Origin: Linepithema humile | Lineage: Eukaryota > Arthropoda > Insecta > Hymenoptera > Formicidae | Reading direction: 5' to 3' | Assembly: GCF_040581485.1 (NCBI RefSeq) | Contig: NC_090134.1 | Span: 2,666,001-2,730,000, forward strand | Length of the DNA: 64,000 nt | Shown: positions 28,901 to 41,400 of the stretch, one piece after another | Layout: each line of letters begins with the position of its first letter | Numbering within the stretch: position 1 is the first letter of the stretch | The notes under the pieces: model-generated | What the model saw: only the letters and a program-made list of their open reading frames with translations | Database searches by the model: none | What the model was told of the DNA's origin: nothing | Position numbers and translations under genes: made by a program

Positions 28901-31900
28901 CAAAACAAAAGCCATCAAAACGTGATAATTACTTTGATCATCTGTCCCCTTATTTCAAGGTGCGTAAAGTCGAAATATAATATGCTTACAGCGGAGAGTT
29001 TCTCGAAATAATACTACAATCAAAAACACAATGAAACATTATTAGTTTTGCTATAGTGACACAAAATAATTTAACAATTAATATAACGTTGCTTAAAAAT
29101 TTTTCATATAATTGATTACATTTTATGTGCAATGTTAAATTACATTATTTTTAAATGAAATTAAAATAAAGTCAACTTGAATAATCATAAAGAGGAATCG
29201 ATCAATTTAATTTTATATTCTGACGAAATTTGCGTTGTGAAGGGAAACCGTCATCATTTTAATTAAAGCCGACTTAATTTTATATTGCTGTCAGATCGTC
29301 TAAAACTTATTTAAGATATCAGCTTGAAAAAGCTACATCTTGCAGTTTGTGCACGCGATACAAATTACTTAAATTGCCTTCTCTCACGATTAGACGAGAC
29401 TGTCTGTCCATGCTGCGACAGACACCCTCTTTCTTCGGTTTTTGCCTAGCGGACAATTATCCATTTAAATGATTATTCTCGTGTTTCACAGAGAGAAACG
29501 TGTGCCTGTAGTATAATTTTCCCCTACACCCCGCACTCTATACTTCATTTCGAATTTGCGACGTAGAAAAATGAAGAGAGGGAAGGAGAAACGGTTAAAT
29601 GGGTGAAAGCGATGCGAATGACCGGGAGAATTAATTAAGCGATTAACTTAGGTAGCACTTAACACGAAGCCTCGTCGAGAGGTTAAGTTTTGAAATTGGG
29701 GACAGGCGAGCCGAGGTCAGAGATCGCGTTGCGCGAGAGCGGCACGTAACTCTTGAACACCCACACATTACGCTCCTCGAGATACCGAAACGAGAGTTGA
29801 AGTAACGCGATTGTGAAAAAATAGGTTCGTTACGACTTGATTTCGTAGTGAAATTTATGGAAATACAAATTAATGCCAACGTTAATGATGTACAATGTAT
29901 AATGATATTACTGACAAACACTAATTTATTTAGGCATAAAAAATTGAAAAAGGCAGAAAAATTCAATATTCTTAAATTTAGTATGATTAAATTTAATTTG
30001 GAGAAATCAAGATTTAAAAAATTGGAAAGTTTGTACTGAAATTTAAATCATTCGATTTGCATGTTAGATTTTGCTTTCTCAAATGCTTTCAAAAAATGTG
30101 TCAACTTCTGAAAGAATTAAATTACGTTTGCAGACTAATTAATGCATAATAGTCCTTTTCGCACATCTGCACGCCGGTTTAATCCCGCGGAGCGACGGCG
30201 GAGCCGTAAATTAAGATTTCAGCTTTCGCTGTTGTTTGGATAAGCAGACGTGATGGGAGAGGAAGCTGGCGTGAATAAGTCGACGTGAATTTATACAAGG
30301 TCACACAGTGCACATTGCTACGCCGGTCATTAATCGGTCGACACTTCAATAAAAGCGTGCCAATTTGAGCGAATAAAAAGCATCCGACTGTGCGCGCCCT
30401 TCGACGGGAAAACGGACGTGCATACCCGCTGCAGGAACCGGAGGAAATTTAATATATTTCAATTACATTATGTTGTTCAAATATAATATTGCAACTCTCT
30501 TGGCAGGTCGTTAAAATGCGTGAGTGTCAATAATCTATGCGAGTATCCGTATGCAATATTATTACAGTCGTAGAGTCAATCGAGAAAATTAGAAGCACCA
30601 CGGAAGTTAATGAAGGCGAATTAATTAAAAATTGCGTGGAAAGTGCATTACCGATAAAAGTTTCACTGTTAAATATTTCAAGTAAATTTAATGGCTCGTA
30701 GTTGGGACGTGGAGCTAACGCAGAGCTCGTCTCGATTTATGGATTCCTCCATAACGGATTTTTCTACAAAGAAGCCTCTTCACTTACGATGGAACGTATC
30801 TCCCCTTCACTAGATACGACAGATATTTTCTTTCCAGTTACTTCGTATGGTTTCCTGCACGTTCAACCCTTGCACCCGAGGGTGCGGCGTTCACCCTTGT
30901 AATGGGCGTTTTAGTTTCGGTTCGCGTGACAGGTTTCTGTGCGAAAGTGTGGCGCCTGCAATATTACTCGATCAGCGTAATGTAACTAAAATATTTATTT
31001 GAAAATTAAAAATTTATATCATTAAATTTCAAATTTTTATCGCGTTAATGACAAATCAATAAATATATCATTTTGCAGAATGAAATGTTGCTTGGAAATT
31101 ACTGTCTCGGCGATCATTTATTATTCCAGAACTACGTGCAAGTGTAATACGTAGGCGTTTCGTACCTGGGCTGCGCCCACATCCACCATTATATATGTGG
31201 GTGAAAAACGAAATAGATAATAGCGCAACGGCTGTTACTTCCGGCGCGCCAATGGAACTTTTATTTCGCCGACGAGTTTTCGTCTGTCGGCGCTGTTCCA
31301 ACGGAAGCATCAGTCGTCACGGTGGAGCAACTTCCTTCCTCACTCCGTTTTTCCTCTGTATCGGAACAAACGCACCGGAGATCTAAAGCTCTCATGCGTG
31401 AATATTTATTTGTAGCTTTACATATACAATTTTTCAATGTATTTTTTTTTTTATTTTTGAGAAGAAAAAATAACGAGAGAATACGCTAAAAAAAAAATAC
31501 AATTGCTAAACAATCTTTATATAATCTAATTGTCTATCAGCAAATGCTGCTTTATCATTATATCAAATTTTTCATCGTTTAATTATAAAGAAATGTATAT
31601 ATAAATACATTTAAAATTACGTTAAAGATATTTTTTAATTTTTTAAAATATTTTATATGACAAAGAAACTACGGGTTAAAACGATTCTTTTGATTTCATT
31701 TCTAAGTAACGAAAGTACTCGCTATCGATTTTCACCGTGACGCCCATTCTTCCTCATATGTGTATGTACTGCTGACGAGAGGACAGAGGGGTGGAAAGGA
31801 AATGTAAATTACGCGAGTTTAGGCTCTTGTTATGTAAATCGACCTTTCGACCGCATCCGCCCAAAGTAACTAGACCGAACGACTACGAAATAATGGTGCG

Positions 31901-32372
31901 TGCAGACCGAATTTATAGGAAACCCGCCGAATCCTTGTTCTATGCGAGATCACTTTCTTCGATCTTTCTCAGATTTATATTCTTTCATTCGTCCTAGTCG
32001 GAAAGAGAGAACAGTCCTGTCTCGAAACTCTTTACTCCTGTCTTTAAACTCTTTTACACGTATTTTTAATTTAGAAACAGAAAAATTTTATACAAATAAT
32101 AAATATAGCAGCTGTAATTTTTCAAATAAGAACAGCTACAAATACATAAATTGATCATGATAATAATTTACATTTCCTTAATGTTTGCGGAAAGCTTTTT
32201 CTTTATGTTATATTTTTATACAATTTTTTATTTATGCCATGTCCTTTCCTACCTTTCCTTTCATAAAAAATTGAAATTGCAATATGTGAAACCGCTCTGT
32301 GTATAAACGCAGATACACATACATATATAACTTTTTCATGAAATAATGCATTTTTTATGATAAATTACTTAC

Positions 32373-32451
32373 CGTATCGTTGCTCTGCTGTTGCCTGATG
32401 CCTCTCCTTGGCCTCCTCCTCCTCTCAGCAATCCTTTGAGACACTTACACT
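32373..32451 (-). other. possible non-coding first exon of a minus-strand gene
   Basis: On the minus strand, an arthropod-type initiator TCAGT (A at 32451) is followed by a 79-base GAGGAGGAGG-rich segment with no ATG, ending at a strong donor GTAAGTAA (GT at 32372-32371). It sits at the edge of a CpG-rich island extending to about 33,350, as many insect promoters do. No downstream coding exon was recognised. Read on the + strand, CTCCTCCTCCTCTCAG could instead be a polypyrimidine tract and acceptor. Confidence 0.25.
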
Positions 32452-32780
32452 GACTCACCCGCGTTCACGGCACACGCATCGCGCACGTATCCGAATACGA
32501 AAATCGCGCGACTCACTTTAAACGGCACTCCCGACGTCGCAAGCGAATCAAACTGAATTATGCGACGCGCGAATTCCGTCCGCGTTTCACGTAACTGATT
32601 CGCTCGAAGATGTTTCATACTCGCGCGAAATTATTGCGGTACTCCCGACGTATATTTTGTTACATTACGACGAAACGAATATATTTTATAGCACCGACTA
32701 CGCGCACACAGCTTATCTGTAAAATATAAATACATTCACGTTACAATAATATCCGAAACAATATTATTCTTATAAAGTTA

Positions 32781-32846
32781 TACAGGGTGTCTCGGAATGA
32801 TATAACTATCACGAACGTTGAAACAATCATTCTGAGACGTCCTGTA
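32781..32846. mobile_element. 66-bp palindromic element with TACAGGG...-type ends
   Basis: TACAGGGTGTCTCGGAATGAT at the left and its complement at the right (32826-32846) match at 18 of 21 positions around a 24-base centre. It looks like a miniature or internally deleted terminal-inverted-repeat element, or a solo hairpin. TA is present at both edges. No coding content. Confidence 0.6.
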
Positions 32847-35483
32847 TATGTATATACATATATCCTGCAAAATTCTGCAGGAGCAATCTCATCATCGTCA
32901 CGCATAACGATTCGCTACTATAAACACGACGATCGACATCCACGGGTCCCTTCCATTCGCGAGGACTTCACTGCATACCCGCGTGTAAAAGTTACCCGGG
33001 TGTGTGGGCAAACAGGCCCGAGGCACTTTCTGCCCACGTACGTGTGCGAACGAGAGTTTCGTCCGCAAGCACGTGTGCGACGAACAAACCGGCGAACGAG
33101 AGGATCATCCACGTGTGTGTACCGCGATGCGCGCGCGATACTGGTATATCTCTTGCTTCACACTCGCCTAGATCTCATCGTATTAGACTGTCGCTGAAGC
33201 AAAGCCGGACCACGGTTGGAGAGAGCACCGCTCTGGTCCCCCCGGGATTGAGTAATAAGCGAAATCAGTTTTGAAAACCGTGACGAACTAACGGAGTTTC
33301 GTTCCCGCCATATGTTGCTTCTAGATTTCCTCCGCGCCTTTCCTCGATTATTCACGTAATACGGCAGTATAACGTGAAACTCTCACGCATTATTGTATCT
33401 ATATTATTTATATTAATTTTATTCTCCTTGGAGTATGTATACTGAAAGGTAATGCTTAGAAAGGTGTCTCGTGAAAGCAAAAATGTAATTTTTCATATAT
33501 TTCTATTCTATCATTGTCGCAATTGATTACGTAATCGTTTCAATGTTACCACAGCTTGACAGTTCGTTATTCCGCTACAGTAGCCATAACCTAAATGGCA
33601 ACCACATGGGATAGAAAGTAAAATATCACGTTGCATTAAGTCATTCGATGACATTGACTGTGACAGGCGAACGATCGCAGCTCGCTTCTAGAAAAGACTA
33701 CGTCGACGAAAGACCAAAACGATTCCATGCGCGAGCGTTTCTACCGTGAGGAAACCTCGGCTCGACATATGTGCCACTTTTTTCCCGTCGACCCATCGGC
33801 TGCAGTAACCGCGGTAATCCGTGAAAGACGAGGGTTGTGGAAATCTTTATCGACCAAGCTGAGTGAGAAAGCACTCTTACAACTTGGTTGAAAGAAAAAT
33901 GATCCGCCGCTTATCGTATACAAACGTGATATTCTATCGTCTATGGTAACTATTGATTCTGAGGAATCTATTGAAAAGCAAACTTTGATAAAGAGACACT
34001 CTCAGTGGGAAACTCGGTTTGATGACGAAGGCGCGCGAACGGTCGAATGATAAAATAAAAACGAAAGATTCTAATAAAATTAATCCTACAAGGCGTATAA
34101 AACAGGATTTTAAATATCAAAGATAGATTAAAAGATCCGATTTAATGATAAATCGGATGCGCGCGAGAATATGAAGGTGCTCGTTAAAGCAATTATTACA
34201 CGTGTTGCGCGTTATCTTACTTTCTCGTATATGGAACACGCGAAGAGAACGTGGGCACGCTCTGGAGCTCTCTGGCGTTTACCTCACATTGTCATCCGCG
34301 TCTTCGCGTGACGTGACTGGTTTATGCAAATGCAGTACAGTAACGAGTTCACTAGACAGCACGTGCCAGTGACCTTGTGCGTGCTAAAGTCTGTCATTTA
34401 TTCGCGGCTATGACGTGATTTATAAGAGCGGCGGATGATTTACAGGACGAACGGACATAACTGTGCATGCGAAAGAAACGAAAAAACCTCCTCAGCCTCC
34501 TCGAGCACGTGGACCAATCGACAAAGATATATAGCCAATTGTTACTAAGAACATTATTCTCTATTATACTCAAACTCTGACAACATAACAATAAGAAATA
34601 CATTTATCTTGTATCTTTATAAGATATACATTTTTTCTAATATATTATTCAAACATGAAGAAGTACTTATCTGAAATCTGTATTATCAATCAGTGCAGCA
34701 TTTAATGTCTAATGAAAAATATTAAAAAATTGTAATATTTTCGGTAACGGATTGCATCACTTCGCAGCTGAATGCTAGTATTAGATTGCTTGAAGAATTT
34801 TTTTTAACAAGTTTTGTCACTGCAAGTTTCATCGTTACACACGCCAACTGGATTTGTCGCCAACTAGATTGCTTATCGTGCGAAATGCATTGCATCAGTC
34901 ATCCGGGACTAAGGCAGACGGCAGCGATTCGCGTAGCTGCGCGATGTAAGCAGCGCGAATATACAAGTCGCTGAGCCGAAGCGAAGGAGGGAAGAGACCA
35001 GTGGCCGAGGAGACGTGCTCTAGCATGACCGGGCACGAGTCTCGGGACTGACGTATCGTGTATGATTCATTGTAATTGTCAACGACCGCGTCTATTCATC
35101 CATCCATGGCGCGACCGCTTGCCCGGCGCAACTCGTGCAACTTGTCTAACAGGACAATGCCACTACGACGCTGCTCTCGCACAGCCGATGCCCGCGTCGC
35201 CCTGATGAGCCGCTCACCCACGCGGGAAAAAAAGCGCGACGGCGATCGATCGACGGACCTATCCTTCGACGCATCGGCCAATTACGCCGGCGAATAAACA
35301 AGGCGGTCAATTTTCGGACCCTAACGAGCTCCGTTTATCTGCCTATATATTGATTGATGGATCTCCTAGATTACGAATGTAATTATCGTAATTGCACGCG
35401 CCGACAATGGGAACGCTGTGATAGAACGAAGTCGGATATTAATTGAAATACGAGAAATAGAGTAGATAGCGATCGTTGAAACT

Positions 35484-35488
<5 letters not shown>

Positions 35489-35523
<35 letters not shown>
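35489..35523. repeat. (TG)n microsatellite
   Basis: About 16 TG units, the longest TG tract in the window. Confidence 0.97.
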
Positions 35524-35526
<3 letters not shown>

Positions 35527-38160
35527 TGACAGTTAGATAAACAGGCGATAATAATTATAATTGCCTATCGTTTCTGCTGAGAATGCAATTTCTTACTGAA
35601 CGCAGACGCACACGTACATTCGATATGCAGATGAAAATAGCAAAGCCTTATTCCTCGGTCCATAGTGTCGCCAGGAAGCGACTGTCAAGCATTCTGAATG
35701 TCTCCTGTCAGAGCAATTGGTGCTAATCTCATTTGAGTTTAACTAGTAAGTGTCCTCGGCTTTTATCCCTTTGTCTGCCAAAGAGATAAGTGCCATTCAC
35801 GGCGCCAGTTTCATTCGCGACGTGATCGATCGACGGGATCGGGCAATGAGACCCGTTCAATGTGCGTACAAAACCACTATGGTGGGCACGATGATACTCT
35901 GTGGGCAGAATAAAGAATCGTGACGTGGCTGGTCCTTGAGTTAATATGAGGCTGAGACCTCTTAATAATCCGTATTAAAAACTGATTGCATCCCCCGCTA
36001 TTCAACTTTGTTTGATTAAGTAAGGTTTATCCTTACGAGAAACGCGGACTTTTCCACAATCATATGTTTAATCCAATACTCTATATCACATTCCTAAATG
36101 TTCTAAATTTCGAGTTTCTCATATTATTTTATATTATAAAAGTGTGAGTTGAAAGATTCTTATATTTTGCGAGAACTTTTATTATCTGAAATTGGAAAAA
36201 TATAATTTCTATTCCATTTATCTTCCAGAAAATAAAATGTATCCCCAAAATGTATAAGTTTTATTAATTTCCATAAAATGATTAGTTCTTTATCACGTCA
36301 CATTTACTAAATTTGCTAGAATGTGAAACAGAATTTCATTTCACTAAGTCGCTAACTGTACCTATGGAATCTTGTCACGCGTATCGATGGAACTCACTGG
36401 AACGGATTGTTTCGTGCGATTTGCGGTACACTGGTGTTCTTTAATTGTCATTTGGCGTGAAATAGGGATCAGCTAGTAAGCGACGTGGAAACATTTCGAC
36501 ATGCAAGGCGAAGTACGCAGTGCGACGAGCGTGCCATATCTCCCTCGAATCGTGCCAAACGTCGTCCGATCGATCAGAGTCGCCCGGCAAACGATCAAAT
36601 CGTGACAGCGAGTCGTTTAGGAGTTTTATGGCGCGTCTCGTGATACACATATATTATCGTCGGACAATCGATACGTCACCTCGTTCACTGACCGATTGCC
36701 AATCTCTCAATCGTCCTCATTTTTTCCTCACAGCAGTGATTGTTATTTAGTTTAATCATTTTTATCAATCTTTCGCAGCAACAAGATTTTTTTCTCGTTT
36801 GTCTAATAATTATAGCTGAATAAAAAAATTCTGCGGTATTAAAAAGAGATAAAAAATATATAATTTCAGATAATATGCAAAGATTGAAATAAAACCGCCA
36901 GATATTAACTTCTGCAAACATCGCGAAGCTACTCATCGCGTCCTATTATTTTTAAAAAATATTTTTTCTATTAATTTCAATTGTAATGTCCTCCATTCAA
37001 CTACTGTTCCCATCTCGTCTTCTCGGGAGAGGAGAGGATCGAGGGAAAAGAGTGCTTGGCTTTTATCTTCAATTAGCCGAAGTCTAAATAGAGCTAATGG
37101 CACAATGCACTTCCTGCTGGCGGCGCAGCTTCCACCGGTGTAACGCGGTGCATCGCAAGCGCAATCCGCGGCGGTGCGCGACTTCAAAGGGCCTGCCGCG
37201 TCCGTTGTTTTCCTTTTGGTACCGCCCTCGGAATCGCGATCGCCGCCGGCATTAATTACCGTTCGGATCGAACGTGCCTCCCATCGCTCATCGTCGTCGG
37301 AGTTGTTAATCTTCTCTTCGATCTCGTTCGCTTGCTCGCGCGCGCGCGGCCCGATTTCCCGCGGGGAGAATGACGCGTCGTTATCGACGAAATTGCCGGC
37401 CGGCTACCGAATTTTGTACGTTCCATCGACGAAAATTAATCCTCTCACGGCCTGTTAACGGCAACAATTTCGTGGAAATTGACAAAATTATGAAACAGAA
37501 TATTGTGTTGTATAAATATCGAGGAAAGAGGAGCAAAAACAAAAGCGTGTATCGCGTATAAAAAGTGTTATTACGCGGAATGTCCCATTTCTGCCGCAAT
37601 ATTTAGTGTGGAAACCAAACTTTCTCTCTTCTTGCCAGGATGTAAAATGCAATCTTCCTATTATGCAAATCGAACTCGAAAGGCAGAGTAGGCCGCGCTT
37701 AACACTAAGTGCGATGCAGATCGGCTCGCATCCGAGTGCACGCAGCTTTCTCCTTTTTCCGACGAAATCACTGTCTTCGACGTATTACGGCGGTGCGCAC
37801 CTATACGTCGCGATGCGACTTTTAGCCGCGCAGCCTATAGTGCAGTGACCTCGTGCTGCGCTGTGCTCTCGGTGCAACCGAGCGCACCGCCGTGTATCGC
37901 GTTGTGTATTCAGTACGGTGGAGATTGCACTCGTGGAGGAGAGGGACCCTCTCCATTTCGTACCTTGGGATCGCGAAGATTAACAAGCGGTTCGCGGAAA
38001 ATAGCGGCTTGACCGTTTAAACGACTCTTTGTCTGTCGCCGTTTTACAGCCGCGGCGGACAAGCTTACGCGATATTTAACGTGTACCAATAATGCCACTC
38101 AGCGGACCTCAAATAAGCGACACAAGTGGAAAATAACGTTGCCTCGCGTGTGCGGCGATA

Positions 38161-38406
38161 ATCAGTTCTTTTATAATCGTAAAAACTAACGAGAGAATAA
38201 AGTTATGTTATGAAACTTTGATCTTATGTTTATGTTTTTGCTTTAAAGATTTAAAAAAAAAATATTTATTTATCTATTTCTGTTGATGTGAATGCTGTTG
38301 AATGAATGAATTTAATGTAAATAAAAATACACCAAATCATTGGTGAAGTTAACAAAAGTCTTATTGTTAGTCAAAACTAAGTAGAGAATAAAGAAACTTT
38401 GTAAGA
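38161..38406. repeat. diverged direct repeat, about 190-bp spacing
   Basis: Around 38180-38220 and 38370-38401 the same string recurs: AAAACTAA, AGAGAATAAAG, AAACTTTG. The first copy has a 10-base insertion before AAACTTTG. The upstream flanks (TCTTTTATAATCGT versus TCTTATTGTTAGTC) are also loosely similar. It is a short decayed duplication with no coding content. Confidence 0.6.
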
Positions 38407-41400
38407 AATACAATATAATGCACCGTGAGAAAGAAGTAGAGTGAAGATTGTTATCTTGCTTGTCATGGAAACATCTTGCTCGGGAAGTGAAAAATTAGGT
38501 CACTCGTCCGCCGACGGATGCATCTCGTGTACCGGAAATTACAAAATAATACTTACGTAAGACACGCGAATGACGTCTCTCGTGGTTGCTGCTGTGTCAC
38601 GCAGTAAGGATTAAGTATTTATCTCCTGCGGAACAAAGAAAAAGTTTCTATGTAGTATATACAAGTGCTCTCTTATCTCTTACATTGAATAGAATGAAAA
38701 CTACGGTGTTAAGTATAATTTCATAGATAACAAATGGTACAAAAGTTGCAAATTTAAAACAACTGGCCAATTACGTTCTAATATTAAAGCGCTAACACAA
38801 GATTCTGTAGAAACATGTAGATATATTGTTAAAAAATACTGATCATTATTAATGAGTGAACTCGCTAATTAATATCATTATCCCGCGGCAAAAGCGACAT
38901 ATCAGATATTCCAATTAGCTTAAATTCATGTATGCGAGATCACGTCGCCGTAATAAATCCAGCCAGTAAATTAATAGTTCGCTGTTAATTAAACGAAGCT
39001 TAGGGCAATCCCGTTTATCGACGATACCTGACCGAGATTATTCCAATTTTCCGGTGTCTGAAAGCTCACGCCATGAAGAAAAACGGGAGAAAAGCAGAGC
39101 GTACATTACAGCGCTTTGGAGCATTTTACAATCTATCGTAGGAAGTTTAATGACGAGCCGTTCACTAATGATTATGGCAAGAACTAGAATGCACATCGGC
39201 TCATAATGAATATCTAATAGCGGCTTGACACCATTTTTACGACCCTCCTCTTTTTCTTTCTTTTTCTCTCCGTTGCAATGTGAAACGAGATACGTACAAA
39301 AAGAAATTAATTAAACGAGGCATCATTTACAACGATCTGTCGTGCGATCTCACCGCACAAGTCGGAAAAATGACCGCTTGATTGACGGAATTAGATGAGC
39401 AGAGACCACAATTTCATCTCATATTTGCTAATCCGATTCTTTTAGCAGCGAGAAGCAAGAACCACTGTGATATTGAATCATACAGTCAATGACCAATTAA
39501 CAAGTGGTAAGTTATAAATACGTCATCGGAGATGCCCTTGTGCAAGTTTTTGCCACGCTAGCGTCTTACAGATCCACTGTACTATAATAAATCTTTTGAC
39601 ATGTTTGTACTAATTGTAAGCTTGTAAGACACGTGATACTGACAAATATAAAAAGTTAACAAAAAGTTAAATATAAAGCAATACTACTTAGCTAATTCAA
39701 ATAAGCACAGAGGAAAGAGATTCATTTTTCTTTGCAATAAAACATATATATCGACAAAGAGTCGTAATTATTTTAGTAAAATAAAATTTTAGAATCTCAT
39801 TTAATATTTAAAAGGAAAAAATTAATTTATAATTATTATATGAAAGTAACTGCACCTTTTTTTCTCCATTGACCAAGCCGACAGGTTCTCAAGATGTTCA
39901 CTTTCGTTGTCGCAATGTTTGTTGTCATGCGACGTGAAAGTACGAAAGATAAAACGAACATGGCAGTGTCTCGATATGGCATCAAAGACGGATAGCGCAA
40001 CTGGAACAGGCTCGCAATATGTCACGTACATTTAACGTCACGCGAGCCTTAAATCTGCGTGTCATTCACGCGCGTCACAGCTTCATCGGTTCACGATGTA
40101 GCAATCTGCTATCTTTGGTCTACGAATCATTGAATAATTCATAATTTATGAGTATGGAAAGGATTCGTTAAAGCCACGAGTACCTTTTCCTGTTCGGTTC
40201 ATTCTCGTGCAAGCGAACGAAAGGAAAAAAAAGGATGGGAAAAGAAATCCCGGCTTTCGATGCGACATACAAAGGTACACCCGCTCCGAAGTAAGAGTCT
40301 CGAAGTCGTCGGACGGGTTTGCCCATACCGGATGCCTCTATCTCACGTTTTCGTTCTTAGGCGATTCGAGGACACACGTGAATCAAATTACGGTCATCCG
40401 TCTTTCGCGCCGGTGGGCAGCCTTCGCGCACTGACTGGATATCCCGCCAGGATAATTCGTACGGACAGTTTTATTTTTTCGGAGACGTAAGGTCATTCAC
40501 ACACGTTCCCGCGAGCCTTCATCTGGCAGCAAGTGAATCGAAGTGATTAGCATTTTTATACAGGCTGCTCCTGTAGTTCATGTTGCTATGCACATAGTTT
40601 ATTGTTGTGGAATAAAATTCTTTCAGGAAAACAAATATCAAAATCCGTTTTACTCCAATAACGAATTTACACGTCAGCAGCGGACACGAAGGATCATTGC
40701 GATTGCATGCGAATAACAGGATATCGCTGTTATACATATGTTATATATCTCGAAATAAAATCTGCATATATCAATTACGTCTACACATACCCTGTAATTC
40801 GCATGCATGGGCTGTGCTTCAATCTATAATGAGAATCTTTTACGTCGATCGAAATTTGATGCTGAAAAATATTCGGTTCGCCGGAGCTACTCTCATCGTT
40901 CAATATTAATTGAAACATTAGGATCCTGCGACACACGACATACCACACGAGAGCGCAAGCGGAAGATTATTATAACTATCGTGGAGCTCGTCTTTTTCTA
41001 CGGGCCAAGAGTCTACGATCCTTGAACCATTCTGTTGCGAAGCTATCGACTCGATCTTAGTTTTCCAGTCGTGTCAGTTCTCGACTTGGCAGACGATCTG
41101 ATAGAACCTTATTGTCTTTGCCGTCCTCGCTCCGCATGATTACACGATTTGACTTTTTTTGGGTTGCAATAAAATTGCGTAGAAATCTGATGGGGATTTA
41201 TGATGTGAGCGTCGAAAAGATATGATATACGGTGTCACTATACGATTCTAAAATAGCCAAATTTTAATATTCTTCTTATCGAAACATCAAGTTATAATTA
41301 TAACCAATCAGAAATGGAGTTTTCACAAATTAATTTGTAATAAAATTTAGTTAGACAAATTTTTAATTTGTCAAAAATATATAAATTAAAAAATTCAATA

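Larger units (their letters stand above)
13133..32372. other. no supported gene; non-coding with scattered islands
   Basis: GC-richer blocks at about 14,100-14,440, 15,700-16,150, 16,540-16,880, 18,940-19,160, 19,420-19,920, 24,480-24,700 and 26,040-26,320 alternate with AT-rich runs. No frame exceeds what chance allows and none shows a known domain. If the minus-strand exon at 32,373-32,451 is real, this stretch would be part of its first intron. Confidence 0.55.
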
